NCBI GenBank assembly: GCA_027924645.1
Contig: BSBN01000254.1
Coordinates: 10,930,001 to 10,994,000, forward strand
Reading direction: 5' to 3'
DNA: 64,000 bases
DNA from: Cunninghamia lanceolata
Taxonomy: Eukaryota; Streptophyta; Pinopsida; Cupressales; Cupressaceae
Part shown: piece after piece, positions 14,400 through 25,720 of the stretch
Numbering within the stretch: the first letter of the stretch is position 1
How the letters are laid out: each line of letters begins with the position of its first letter
The notes under the pieces: model-generated
The model's database searches: none
Seen by the model: only the letters and a program-made list of their open reading frames with translations
What the model was told of the DNA's origin: nothing
Translations under genes and position numbers: made by a program

Positions 14400-16334
14400 G
14401 CAAAAATTGGTACAAGTGTATAGGCTAGCCCTGCTGCCGTGGGACACTGCTCTCTCCATCCCCTCCTCTGCTAGCCCTCGACTACTGTGGGCCCATCACC
14501 GAAGCTATAGACCATGACCCCCGTACTCTCTGAGAAGTGCCTGCCAGTGACTGGCTCCTAAAGCTGGGTGCCCTCTGATCTGCCGGCATAGCCCCATGGT
14601 ATAGACCCCTATAGTACTGAGTCTAGGCCTATGCCCTAGAGAGCTCTGTCTGAACCTGTGCAAGCTGTGCCTGTTCCTGTTGCACCTATGTAACCAAAAA
14701 TGTAGTAGCCCCATCTATACCCAAAGCGGCTAGATCCACATCTCTCTCCAATCTCAAAGCCCGCACCCTCACTAATGTTGCATTACACTCTATAGTGAGC
14801 CTAGATAAAACTCGTGCATCTAACTCTCTTCAAGACTCTGCTGCTCAAAGATGTGCCCCAAGCTGCCTCACCTATCCATGTAGCGTAGTAATAGCTTGCT
14901 GCTGTAAATTAGGCTAGGCAGGAGCCTAAGGAACCTAAACCTGTGGAACCTACTGCTGACCTACCTGCTGTACAACTTGTGGCTGCACTACCTACTACTG
15001 CTGGGAAGGTCCCTCCCCAACTCTCATCCTCTATCTCTACCTCTCTCTACCTCCATCTCCTCCTACTCCTCCTTTGTCACCTCCATCTCCACCATCATCT
15101 CCATCTCCCCGTCCTCCTCTCGCCCTCCTCCATCTCCTCCTCCTACCTGCCCCATCCTCATCATTTGAGTCCTCCTCATCTAGCCGAGGCACCAACTATC
15201 CTAGTCCTAAGTATCTCAAAAATGGGTGCCCAACCAACCACTCCTCATAATTAGGAGTCATACCTATGTCTATCACCTCCCTCCTCATCGGCCATGCCAC
15301 ATAAGGAGTCTGCTAAAACTCTTCTACGACCTCCTCATAAGAAGTAACTAGGCCCCATCTGAACTACTCTACATGTGTGTGCGCAAACCAGGCCTACCCC
15401 TGTGGCATGCCCTGTATCATACCAAATTGACACTGAACCTTGCTAACAATCTGTCTCTCTAGTATGAACCGAGTCCTGCTAATGAGCCACTGAGTCTGAA
15501 AGCAGTAGGGTAGCTCATCATCCTTATCATCCCAAGGCTCACACTTCAAGTAGGGACACCAGACAACTCTATCTACATTGTCTAGCGCATGTCTCTAGTA
15601 CTCAAGATTTCCTAGCTTGTGCTGGGAAATAATGCCCGCATATCCATAGCTGTATGGCTCACCCCTCTACCTAGAAAACATGCATATTGGCTGAGTGATT
15701 GTAATATGCTCCCATAGCCAAAACTAAAGTAGTGAAACACCTGCCGACAAACTAGCACCCCTGTGGTATACCACCTGATGCATATTGTGGTATAGGTGAG
15801 CCAAAACATAGACACCCCATGCAAAATGGGTGCCCTCTATGATCATCCACTCCATGAACCGACCCCAACCAATCAAGAATCCACACAACCTCCTATCGGG
15901 GCAGACAATACCCTCGATCAACCAGGCACTATCCCTAGGAAGTAGTCATAGTAGTCATGAATATCCTGCCAAGAGATAACCTGTCCCTCTAGCTCAGCAT
16001 CATTGAAAACTTGCCTGCACTCCGCCAGTCCTGCATCCCGCTGAGGATAATACTCTACTAGCTCACCCTATATTGGTAAGTGCATAATCCTATAGACATC
16101 CTCCAAGGTAATCGCCATCTCACCAGTAGGAAAGTGGGAGGTCCCATCGTCGCTGTGGAATCACTCCACTACTATAGTCAACAAACTGAGGTTCGTATGA
16201 ACCTCATGCATAAAGCACACATAGTCTAGACCCATAGCACCGAGAACCTCTCGATCTATCTCCGTAAGTATGTACTGCTGCAACAACGGCAAGGGAAACT
16301 ACTCCCATGACATAAGTACATTATGAATGTCCTC
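14400..16334 (-). pseudogene. Plant mobile domain (PMD) protein, antisense passenger of Tat-like element
   Basis: Read from 16,334 leftward. The protein begins near QEDIHNVLMSWE, followed by DYVCFMHEVHTNLSLLTI, then TGEMAITLEDVYRIMHLPI, the signature of the plant mobile domain (a family found in MAIN/MAIL proteins and in transposons). Further on come IEGIVCPDRR.CGFLIGWGR and HFAWGVYVLAHLYHNM. The domain extends to about 15,200, and a Gly/Arg-rich low-complexity tail encoded at 15,170-15,000 follows. Several stops, mostly TAG, break it. It is antisense to the Tat pol and lies between pol and the 3' LTR, where Tat elements are known to carry extra antisense ORFs. A second, inverted copy is at 26,206-27,720. 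Confidence 0.7.
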
Positions 16335-16867
16335 CTGCAATGTGTCAACCAAAACTACATAACTAATCAACACTATCTAAAGCATCATATCACTTACTTA
16401 ACATATTAGATTGATGAAAACAACATACAACATCTCTTGACTAGATTCCTGCAATCTCAAAGATTGCTTATCAATTGACGCATCGAGAAAGATGCCAATC
16501 AAGTCAATTTTGTTAAGTAAACTAACTATCTAAAACATATGCGCTCAACTAGAAGGTACAGGTGCGATTTCACAATAAATGCACCACTTCTAGAAAATGT
16601 GCCACCAAATTGAGTATAAGTGTAGTTTCGTATCAAAAGTGCAGCTTCTAAGTGAATGCGCTGCAACATGTCATCCATGCGCAGCTTCTATGTATGCACC
16701 GTTTCCCATATGAAATGTGCAAAAACCTATTGTATGCAGCGACCCATATCATGCATTCGCAAAACTTGTATATGCCCCATTTCATATTGTAAATGCGCTG
16801 AATCATATCATATGCATGGTTTTGTAGTGCATATGCACTGAAACACAGATTAACGCATCTATCTTAC
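16335..16867 (-). other. Predicted first intron of the PMD gene, with a short-motif array
   Basis: On the minus strand TTTAG|GTAAGATAG gives a donor at 16,867 and CATTGCAG|GAGGAC an acceptor at 16,335. Both sites are also present in the inverted copy (26,650 and 27,195). Inside, at about 16,560-16,850, a motif of TGCGC/TGCAC alternating with CATATCAT or GTTTCATAT recurs every 17-20 bp or so. No transcript evidence exists here; the splice sites are read from consensus only. Confidence 0.45.
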
Positions 16868-17109
16868 CTAAACTTTCCCTAGCATTTATTGCACTAATAA
16901 ATGACCCTACGTGAGTTTTTTCAAACTACATACTAGTGGTCCTACTACAGCTGGCTGATCAAACTATCAGACTCGTTCAAAGCAGTGCTCCCTGCATGGA
17001 ATATCCATCTCTATGCTGACTGCTCTATGCTCTTGTGCTCTCCTAAGCTCCCCAGGACCTATCTACAAAAGTCAAGTGTGCAAATGACTAGGATTGTGGA
17101 CCCAGCTCC

Positions 17110-17117
17110 TATATATA
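17110..17117 (-). promoter_or_regulatory. TATA box of the antisense PMD gene
   Basis: The minus strand reads ACTATATATAGGAGCTGGG. It lies about 240 bp upstream of the predicted splice donor and is preserved in the inverted copy (26,400-26,407). The octamer is a palindrome, so its direction rests on its place ahead of the PMD gene. Confidence 0.45.
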
Positions 17118-17387
17118 GTAAGTCTACCCTAGCTGGCTATGTGGTGACCGTGACTACTTCCCAAGCCCATTTCTTCTCGTTTCTCCAAACCGTAACCAAT
17201 TTTTCTTCATCCTAACCTATTTTTCACCTTCTTGTTCGTGAGATTTCTGTCTCCCATCCTTCTGCCTTCTTCCCATCCAATCTCCCAAGGGGACATCCTA
17301 CTGTCATTAAACCTATAGCAGGGGCAAGCTGGGGCATATATTATTATCAGAAAAATCTATTCTTTGAAGCAACGCTATAAACTACAT

Positions 17388-17407
17388 TGCATCAAAGAGG
17401 GGCAAAA
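17388..17407 (+). other. Polypurine tract of the Tat-like element
   Basis: TGCATCAAAGAGGGGCAAAA lies directly before an LTR-type start TGTATACACC at 17,408. It marks second-strand priming for a plus-oriented element, in agreement with the sense pol at 10,590-12,300. Confidence 0.55.
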
Positions 17408-18529
17408 TGTATACACCTAAAAATGACACGACTCTGTCTAAATAAATATTCTTAATATTTATTTCATTCTAATTTCTCTATCAATAAAAAAATCAATTTA
17501 TTTATTTATTCGATTCATATTCCTCTAAATTAATCAAATATCAAAATATTTAATTACATCTTCTAAAGTCAAAATTAAATAAAATCCTTTATTTAATTAA
17601 ATTCTTCCAAACAATTAAATCATTCTTAATTATTTAATTAAGTCAATTCTTCTTCCAAATTTAAATAAATCAATCGAATTTATTTAAAATCCTCTCAGTC
17701 TCTAAAAATAAAATACAATCAAATATTTTATTTATTCTTCCAAATCATGCACAAGCAATTAAATAAATCTATTTATTTAATTTGCTTTCTTATCTTCTCA
17801 AATATCTTGCAAATCTTCTAAAAATAAGTCTCTTCTTCATGCACACAAAATTAAATAATTTATTATTTAATTTCTCTCAAATCATGCAAAAGAAAATCAC
17901 AAGTTGAGTTAACTAACTCAATCAACCTTGTTTTTATCAACAACTCTTAAATTAGAAAAAAGTATTCTAATTTATGAAATCAAATTTTATCTTTATAAAA
18001 GAAAGTAGATAACTCAAACAAAACAGCTTTTGTGTGACACTTGTCTTCTTTCTATTCATGCATATTCTCTCAAGGTTTCTATACCATTGATCTTCTCATT
18101 CTTTCTATACTATTGATCTTCTCTCTCATGAGGCTATAAATTGAACCCAATTCATCCATTTCATTCATCCAAGCTTTTAGTAACATTACTCTGTAGGAAT
18201 TACAGCGTACCTTTGGTACCCAAGTCATTCCATTTGCTTGCGATCACCCTTTTACCATATCATTACCATTGTTATGAAGCTCATCTTCATTTCAATAAAC
18301 TATCATTGCCATTCCCATTTGACATCTTGGAATAGAAAGGAAGTGCACCTTCTGAGGGCCATATTCATAGACAAGATCATTTGTGATAGGCAATCAATGG
18401 AAGCCATGAAGTGAAGAGGTTTGCAAAGGTTTGAAGTTCTTTGTTTGATTGATTTCTTTGTTTCTTATTTCATTGAATTATTGGGTATTCTTGATTTTAT
18501 ATTGATTATTCATTTACACGAATTTTCCA
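17408..18529 (+). repeat. 3' LTR of the Tat-like element
   Basis: It starts TGTATACACCTAAAAATGAC after the polypurine tract. It is AT-rich, with a TATA box (GCTATAAATTGAAC, TATAAA at 18,135-18,140). It ends near ATTTTCCA at 18,529. The right end is approximate because the 5' LTR is missing and no target-site duplication can be compared. The start and promoter are better supported than the end. Confidence 0.55.
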
Positions 18530-18639
18530 TGTCTCAACCAATTTTGGTGAGGATACATGTCTCAACCATATGAGATGAGACAAAATACTAAAAGTCCCTA
18601 AGTTGAAACTTAAGCATAGTGTGAATAGTATAGAATTGA

Positions 18640-18915
18640 GCTAAGATCAAGAGACAAATGCATGTATCAAATCTGGAGTATATTGATAGTAGAAATAATG
18701 AGTACATATAGGTGAAAAGTGGAAGTTTGTTAGTTGAGTGAAAGACTCCTACAAACTAGCATGAGTGGCTACTTTAGTGGGAGACTTGATGACCCCTCAA
18801 TGAACCTCATAACAACCTTAACTACCCAACAACCTTGACATGTGTCAAGATTGTGTAAGGGCACACCTAAGTAGGCTTATGTCTAATTCTACAATATATA
18901 TGAAATATATATACA
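18640..18915 (-). repeat. Copia LTR fragment related to copia-2
   Basis: The blocks GAGTACATATAGGTGAAAAG, CAACCTTGACATGTGTCAAG and CACCTAAGTAGGCTTA match the copia-2 LTRs (4,488-4,842; 8,321-8,677) in the same orientation with many differences. It is probably a truncated or solo LTR of a related family. Neither end is precise. Confidence 0.5.
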
Positions 18916-18929
18916 CTAAAAAATAGGAC

Positions 18930-20010
18930 CTAGTCAGTGTAGATAGGTATAATCTATTTTCAAACTAATAGGTCCAAGCAAACAGGTAGATCTAAATGAG
19001 AACATAACGGGCCTAAAGACAAGTCTAATGGTAGATCAAAAAATCTTGATAAAAAGAATAAAGTGAAGTGTTGGAATTTTAGAAAGAGGAGATATGTTAA
19101 GAATGAATGTAGAAATATAAAGAAATAATGGGATTCCACTATAGAAAATTCCTTAGAATCAAGTGATGAAGCCTTATTTTCTTCATGTGATATGGTTTCC
19201 AATGAACACTAGCTGGTTTACTTAAGATGTTCTTATCACATGACTCCTCCTAAGGAGTGGTTTTCGACATATGAAGAATATGATGGAGGTGATGTGTACC
19301 TTGGGGACAAAGATTCATAATCTATAGTTGGAGGTGGCAAGGTATAGTTGTGTTTTAGTTGAATAAAAAAGATGTTTGACGATTTCTCCTATTTTGATGG
19401 GTATTTTGATTTTTGTGAGCATTATGTTTGGGAAACCAAAATGAACATCTTTTCCTTTAGGAAGTAATAAAATAAAGAGTAAATTAAATATTATTCATAC
19501 ATATGTGCTTGGATTTGTGGATAATGATTCTTTTGAAAAATCTCAATACTTTGTGACCTTCATTGATGATGTTTCAAGATATGCATGTATTTATTTTATG
19601 AACATCAATAAGGCAAAAGACAAATAAAAGTATTGAGTTCTGACAATGGAGAGGAATATTTCTCTAAGCAATTTGATTAGTTTTCCAAGCATGCATGTAT
19701 CATAAGGCAATAGACTACTCCTTACACACCTCAACATAATGGGGCTACAAAAAGGATGAACTAAACTTTAATGGAAAGAGCCAAAAATATGTTAAGTGAT
19801 GCATGCTTGGATAAATATTTTTGGGTAGAAGCTGTTTATAGAAATTGTTACTTGATTAAAATAGATTTCCTTGAAAGTCTCTTGATTTGGTAGCCTTGTG
19901 GAGGATTTTAACCTTATTTCAAGAGAGGATTCAAGTCTTTTGACTCTCGGGGTTGGATAGTGTTGTTTCACAAGCCAATACTAGGAATTGGCTTATTCAA
20001 ATCCAATCTA
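18930..20010 (+). pseudogene. Copia gag-integrase remnant, sense
   Basis: The plus strand encodes a decayed gag zinc-knuckle region near 19,045-19,115 (VKCWNFRKRRYVKNECRN, with two key residues lost). A protease-like piece with YHMTPPKEWF follows near 19,235. An integrase core runs 19,640-19,870 with SSDNGEEYFSKQF, TPYTPQHNGATKRMN and RAKNMLSDA. Many stops and frameshifts are present and no reverse transcriptase follows. It is a different copia lineage from copia-2 and copia-3. Confidence 0.6.
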
Positions 20011-22650
20011 TACACTAGGAAAATAATGATCAATTTATCACTACAATTTTTTTGAACAATGAAAATTCTCATAATTTTGTAAGCTTCCTAGAAGTATTTC
20101 ACCTAAACGAATGAAAGATGGAAGTAGTAAAAAAATTATTCACATTTTTCTTTCATATCATTACCCTTCAAAATATTATGTCTTTTGAAACATTGAAGGG
20201 TAGTATGAGTGAGATGATGATCCCTATTTTAATGTGTTGGATGCTAACAATTTATCCTCGTGATTCTTCAAATGTGAGGACATATCCTTAAAATATGTAA
20301 AGCTACATAGGTGCATATTATTATTTATAATTGGAACTAATCTCTCAAGAAGCATGATTTGTAATTCATAATCGTCAAATTTGTGTTTGATTTTACAACA
20401 TAAAGAATGAAAGTGAATGACATAATTATTTATTAGCTAAGTAATTTGTTGAATGCATCTAGTAAGATCATTCACCATTATCTTCAACCCCATGTTTATA
20501 CGGAAATATTGTAAGAAGCTTGTAGCAAGGTCATTAAATCATTTGATATTTCTCTAAGGTAATGAATAAAACCATTAAATTGCATAGTCCTTTGGTGTTT
20601 GAGGAAAAAACTTAGCTAATATATTATAGATAAGTCAATTAGTGTAGCTATAAAACATTGTATGTGGATGATTGGATCTCCTTTTGCATTGTATACTTCA
20701 AATCTAGGAGCCATGAATTGTACATGTAGTGGATAAGTAATATGCTCAAAAGATAAAGTTGTGTGATATAAATGATTTCAAACATTAGAATCCTTCATAT
20801 TATCTTTTACTCCCTTCTTTAAGCAACTTTCCACTTCTTATAATAGTGTATATACGGTAGAGGTAGAGACAATGGTGGTATTAGTTGTATGTGAAATAAT
20901 GGAGGAAGTGTAGTGGGTTGTGAGGTGAGAGGTGAAGTCATAACCATGGTGCAATGGGTCACTTTATGTGAAGAATTAGTCATGGGGTGAGATGGAAAAA
21001 TAGCATGAGTAACAGGTTGGAAAGGAGAAATAGTGTGCTCGATATATGAATGTAGGGTATAAAATTAGTGAGCATGCGAGTAGAAGGGTGACATATAGGT
21101 GGGATGCTATATGGATTAGAGATGTTACTAGAAATCATGAACATATGAGTGTAACCATGGGGAAAGACACATTACGGAATGTGGCCAATTGGGAAGGAGC
21201 TAGGAATAATGGAAGTAGGAGTGACACTAGGGTTAATAGTGGTGGTGATCATGGAAGTCGTAAGAGTAGGGTTTTTATTAGAATAAGAGAATGGATGAAA
21301 AGATAAAATATTAAAGGGGTTTAATAAAGATCCCATATCTTGTAAAATATATATGTCATGAAGGCATCTCTCTAGTGTCTTAAAAAAATTGTGTTAATTA
21401 ACTATAATTTTTTTCTTGAGTAAATTCATCAATTAAAGCTTTTCAAGTAAGTGAAAGATTTTGTTTACCCAAACATGAATCATGACCATAGTTTTATCTC
21501 AATCATCTAGGCGAGTCTCAACATAAGCACCATTAAAGATATCATAATTGTTAGAATGGGAAGCTGTATTAGGGTTTAGATAAGTATTCCTTCTTAGTGG
21601 AAGATTAGGATCACGAGTATCTCATTATATAAACATATGTCAAAGGGTAATCATTCTTAGATGAGAAACAATAGAAAACTATAATTATGTTAAATCTAAA
21701 ATAAGAGTAAATGCAAACCCTAAAGCTAATGTGTTGATGGGTAGGGTGAGTGAAAGATATGATATAAAAATAAGCACACTAAACCCTAAAGTAAAAATAT
21801 ATCAATGAAGCTAAAAAATGAAAAGAGAATCAAATTTGGAAATATAAGATGTAAAAATAAAAAAAATCTTAAATTTGAAGATCCTAATATTTATGTAAAA
21901 TCCTAGGGGAAACTAGGTTGTGTAAGAGTATATGGGTTCATGAAAATGTAAAGAGGAATAACCCTTCCTTAAACTTAATCTAGGCTAATCAAATGAAATG
22001 CATACAACTTAGCATAAATTAGAATAGAATAATTAAAAAGATCATTTTGGGAGTGTGTAATTTAGAATTAAATTTCAAGCAAGGAAATTAATTGTGATGG
22101 ATGGTTTATGTAGCTCTAGGCTTGATGAAGAAGAATACATATGATGTGCTATTGAAGATCAATTATATTGAGGCTAGAAATGATAGATCTCTATGTGTTC
22201 TTCACTTTAGATTCCGCGTAGGCTATAACTTTTCCTAGATCCAATTAGCAATCCCAAATCACTTCTATAAGCATATTTATACTCTATGGTCTATGAATTT
22301 GATCTTTCAACTTATCAAGCTCTAATCCCTAATTCACTGATCTCTAGTTTTCAATTAGGATAAGCTACATTTAAGAATAACTTTAGGAGCTTGTTAGATC
22401 ACTAGGGAACATGTTCTCCTAGGTTAACCCCCATGGATAGACTAGTTGTATAGTTATGCTAATGATGATAGGTAACAAGAAAATCATGTAGATATCTAAG
22501 GATGATGTGATGCAAAGTTGGATGCTTTTTAGGTGTTATAATTCAAGTGTGCATGACACACTCCTACCTTAAATGAGAATAATATTTGAAACCCAAATGA
22601 GATCTAAATAATTCTTGGGGGTATGAGAATGTTAAATGAATGCCAATAAC
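20011..22650. other. Unassigned AT-rich stretch
   Basis: No protein family, LTR or RNA gene was recognised on either strand. An 86-codon open frame at 21,046-21,306 (+) has no recognisable motif and is not called a gene. The stretch could be old transposon sequence or intergenic host DNA. Confidence 0.4.
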
Positions 22651-22905
22651 ATCTTTAAATAGGACAAAACCATAAATAACATGAGCATGTGTTTAGTCGA
22701 TGCATAATGACTAGTGAAATGGCAGAGTCAACCAAATTTGAATTTGAATTTTCAAATTTTAGGGATCAAATTCATAGATCTTTAAATAGAAGGACACAAC
22801 TATAAATAACACAAACATGTGTTTAGTCGATGCATAATGACTAGTGAAATGGCAGAGTCTGACAAAACTTGAATTTGAATTTGAATTTTCAAATTTTTGG
22901 GTTCA
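22651..22905. repeat. Tandem duplication of about 127 bp
   Basis: Two units (about 22,651-22,777 and 22,778-22,905) share ATCTTTAAATAG, then CATGTGTTTAGTCGATGCAT and GACTAGTGAAATGGCAGAGT, then a TTGAATTTGAATTTTCAAAT block. They differ at a handful of positions. Confidence 0.8.
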
Positions 22906-23545
22906 TTTCAAATTTTAGGGTTCAAATTCATGGTGCACTGGATCAGTCTTGTGCCCATGTAATTGACTTGAGATTAAGGAATGTTTATGTCTGTGTCTAT
23001 GCAGAGAATAAATATCTAGATATGTAGGGCACAATGAGCATAGATTGTATGGAAAAGTATATAGAAATTGATAACATACTATTTGATGTATAGGAATATA
23101 TATAAATAGGAATAGGTAAAGAATAGAAAAATAATCCTAACTTGAAACAAGATTACACCATTTTAATATGTAATTTTATTAAGACATTTTCCCAAAATAA
23201 ACTCAAAATTTAATAAGATTTTTCATAAATATACAAATTTCATCATTACAAACGGTTAAAATCACACTTAATCTTATAACTGATTATTTTGAAAAATAAA
23301 ACTAAATATCCAATTTAGAGAACCGATACTTTTTAAACCAATAATAATACTAATTTTTTTCCTTTTAAGGTCTCTAATATTCGCTAGACTTCGTGTATTT
23401 GGCCAATGCTGTGCTCAAATCTTCGGGGCATACTTGGCGATGAGTCCAATCAGTTAAAGTGATCCTTAAAAGTCCACACCATGGGAACAATTTCACAAGT
23501 TTTTCAACAGAATTTAATTATTTTGGAATAGAAAGTCATCGTTAT
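22906..23545. other. Unassigned AT-rich stretch before the genic island
   Basis: No gene or repeat is seen. The composition shifts to a more gene-like mix from about 23,380 rightwards. Confidence 0.35.
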
Positions 23546-23914
23546 TGATTTATATCATATGGCCTCCAATATTTGTATGAATACAAAAAAACTGCATGCC
23601 GCACTGCTGATGGGCCAGAATGCCAAGTAACCACTACTATCCCAAGAAAAACAACAAAATCTTGCGTAGAACGAAACCACATTACAATGAATATCCCGAG
23701 TTTCAGAAGCGTAAGGAGTAATATTATGCAAGTAATGCTATTTATCTTTGAAACCCCAATCCTTATTTCATCAGGCACGGGCTGGTGCTCTGATTTGTCA
23801 AAGAAATCGTCAACAACGTCTGAGTCGATTACATTTGAGTTGATTACATTTCAACCGGCCGGCTGTTTTACAAGTGTCGGCTGATTAAGATTTACCACAT
23901 GCAACTGGAGTTTG
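23546..23914 (-). pseudogene. Exon-like membrane-protein segment, unrecognised
   Basis: On the minus strand an intron-like end TTGTTTTCAG stops at 23,915. It is followed by about 120 codons in one frame, broken once by TGA near 23,835 (context consistent with CGA to TGA). The segment ends in a stop near 23,546. The C-terminal part has two hydrophobic stretches, ITCIILLLTLLKLGIFIVMW and FVVFLGIVVVTW, which look like membrane segments. The family was not recognised. It is on the same strand as the WRC-like ORF about 0.6 kb upstream and could be a later exon of that gene or a separate gene relic. Confidence 0.3.
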
Positions 23915-24484
23915 TTAAGCACTTTTACAGATTCAAACAAACATACAATGCTATGCTTCTCTGAAAACAAGTAGCCATTTACAAAATCAAAACAAATTGC
24001 ACCATGCAATTCAGAGGCAATCATGCCAGTTTGTAGATTCAGTTATAATATTGTCATAATGTATTCAGATAAGTCTGGATTTTCATATTGACTCACATAT
24101 ACCTATGACGATTCTTCCATAAGGGCCTAGGAACTATGGCACAACAACTAACAGCTGTGATGAGAATGGAACTTGAACCAGTCCTCCATTAGCCAAAGAA
24201 AAGCTTCCACCGATTTACCATATACCAGAGTTTACTTTTTTCTTCTCGTCACTTAGAAAGAAAAACAGAAGAGCCAATCCATTCACCCAAAAAAAAAAAA
24301 GAAGAAAAAGAAAAACCTATAAACCAAGGACAGTTAGCTCACGCTTATATTTTTCTAATAGTTCGGAGAACATTCTGTAATCTCGCTTGCAAGTATCAGA
24401 CAACAGCCGCTTGAACGATTGTGATTGCTATTAAACCGGTATTATACTTCTCCAAATCCTTGAAATACTGTGACTCACAAATCT

Positions 24485-25066
24485 TCAATTCCCATTCCTT
24501 TTGATGTACTGCATCTGGACTTTCTTTTCCTTCACAAACACTTTTGCACCACAAATAGACCTTACATTCGAATCGTCTTTGCGAAGACTATCTCTCTCAG
24601 CAGGAGTAAGCTCTCGATTCCAAGCTTCCATCATTATTGCAGGCAGAAGCTCTTTGAGATCCGATATGTCTGAAGGAACTGTTCTTTCTTGAGCTGTTTC
24701 TGGAATTCTTATCCTACACATATTGTTCATCGCTCTTTTGCTGGTTCCAACAGGCTGACTTGTATCCACTTGTATTGCAAAAGCCATACGATCTTCCATT
24801 GGAATGAATTTTTTGTCCTCTTTAGGCTGTTTTTCACAGGGCTTTGTAGGATGTTGCTTCCTCCTCTCCCTCCTTGCCAAATAATTTCTAGTTGTCAAAT
24901 CAATGTGATGCTGGCAATAAATGTGGTCGACGCGTGCATTTTTACATTGCCAATGCTTTTTCTGATCTGATCGTTCGCAACGGTATGCATCTGGGATGAG
25001 ACACTGCTTTCTCTTTCTGGTCTTCTTTTCCTCTGTTAAGCACAGATCATGCTTCTCTTGCTCCAT
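24485..25066 (-). CDS. WRC-like zinc-motif protein, 193 aa, intact
   Basis: An uninterrupted ORF. The N-terminus is basic and charged (EEKKTRKRKQ). Residues about 29-55 hold YRCERSDQKKHWQCKNARVD followed by CQHH, a Cys-Cys-Cys-His arrangement resembling the plant WRC domain of growth-regulating factors and some JmjC demethylases. The spacing (C-x10-C-x9-C-x2-H) differs slightly from the usual C-x9-C-x10-C-x2-H. Lys/Arg-rich residues follow, as in nuclear proteins. The C-terminal half (PETAQERTVPSDISDLKELL) has no recognised domain. The start is the first ATG, about 75 bp downstream of a TATA box. No stop codon interrupts the ORF, unlike its surroundings. A nuclear DNA- or protein-binding role is inferred from the motif only. 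It may be a first exon. Confidence 0.6.
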   Translation of the reverse strand: MEQEKHDLCLTEEKKTRKRKQCLIPDAYRCERSDQKKHWQCKNARVDHIYCQHHIDLTTRNYLARRERRKQHPTKPCEKQPKEDKKFIPMEDRMAFAIQVDTSQPVGTSKRAMNNMCRIRIPETAQERTVPSDISDLKELLPAIMMEAWNRELTPAERDSLRKDDSNVRSICGAKVFVKEKKVQMQYIKRNGN

Positions 25067-25136
25067 TGCTGTGCTCTGATAGAATCAATCCCAGGGAGCC
25101 TGTCTATGTTGAGTTTACTAAGGGAGCCTTTCTCAT

Positions 25137-25150
25137 CTCTTTTATAAACA
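25137..25150 (-). promoter_or_regulatory. TATA box of the WRC-like gene
   Basis: The minus strand reads ATGTTTATAAAAGAGA, with TATAAAAG about 75 bp upstream of the ATG at 25,066. The box is part of a duplicated 142-bp unit, so a second identical box sits near 25,280-25,292. Confidence 0.5.
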
Positions 25151-25422
25151 TAAAGGGCAAAGATGAGAGTGCAACCTAGAATTAGGGTTAGTATTACCTT
25201 TAAATCAATTAAATAGAAAAGTAGGTAGGGATTTAATTCCACGCGTAAACAGTCCAGTGCAAAGCTATCTATTCAAGCACTCTTTTATAAACATAAAGGG
25301 CAAAGATGAGAGTGCAACCTAGAATTAGGGTTAGTATTACCCTTAGATCAATTAAATGGAAAAGTAGGTAGGGATTTAATTCCACACATAAACAGCCGAG
25401 TGCATAGCTATCTATTCAAGCA
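25137..25422. repeat. Tandem duplication of about 142 bp in the WRC-like gene promoter
   Basis: The two units begin CTCTTTTATAAACATAAAGG and end TATCTATTCAAGCA. They share AGATGAGAGTGCAACCTAGA and AGTAGGTAGGGATTTAATTC and differ at only a few bases, so the duplication is fairly recent. Confidence 0.9.
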
Positions 25423-25720
25423 AAGACCTAGATCCCACATAAATATGGAAGTGTTTAGAGAGTGGGCACATAAATATGGAAGAGTTTAGAGTACATTAAC
25501 AAAGACCTAGGTCCCACATAAATATGGAAGAGTTTAGAGAGCTGGCTTGTAATGTACATTTAGGTAGGGATTTAAGTCCACATGTAAACAACCTAGGTCC
25601 CACATAAATATGGAAGAGTTTAGAGAGTTGGCTTGTAATGTACATTCAGGTAGGGATTTAAGTCCACACGTAAACAACCAAGTGCATAGCTATTTAGGAA
25701 AAGACCTAGGTCCCACATAA
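25423..25720. repeat. Short tandem repeats upstream of the WRC-like gene
   Basis: A block with GACCTAGGTCCCACATAAAT then ATGGAAGAGTTTAGAG recurs four or five times. In the later units it is joined to GGCTTGTAATGTACATT and AGGTAGGGATTTAAGTCCAC, which also occurs in the neighbouring 142-bp units. Unit length is about 70-110 bp and irregular. Confidence 0.75.

Noticed and set aside
14943..15254. Plus-strand open frames of about 100 codons rich in Leu, Ser and Pro
   Set aside because: They are shadows of the Gly/Arg-rich low-complexity tail of the minus-strand PMD gene.
21046..21306. 86-codon plus-strand ORF as a gene
   Set aside because: No recognisable motif, promoter or conserved neighbour; the length is not unusual by chance in this window.
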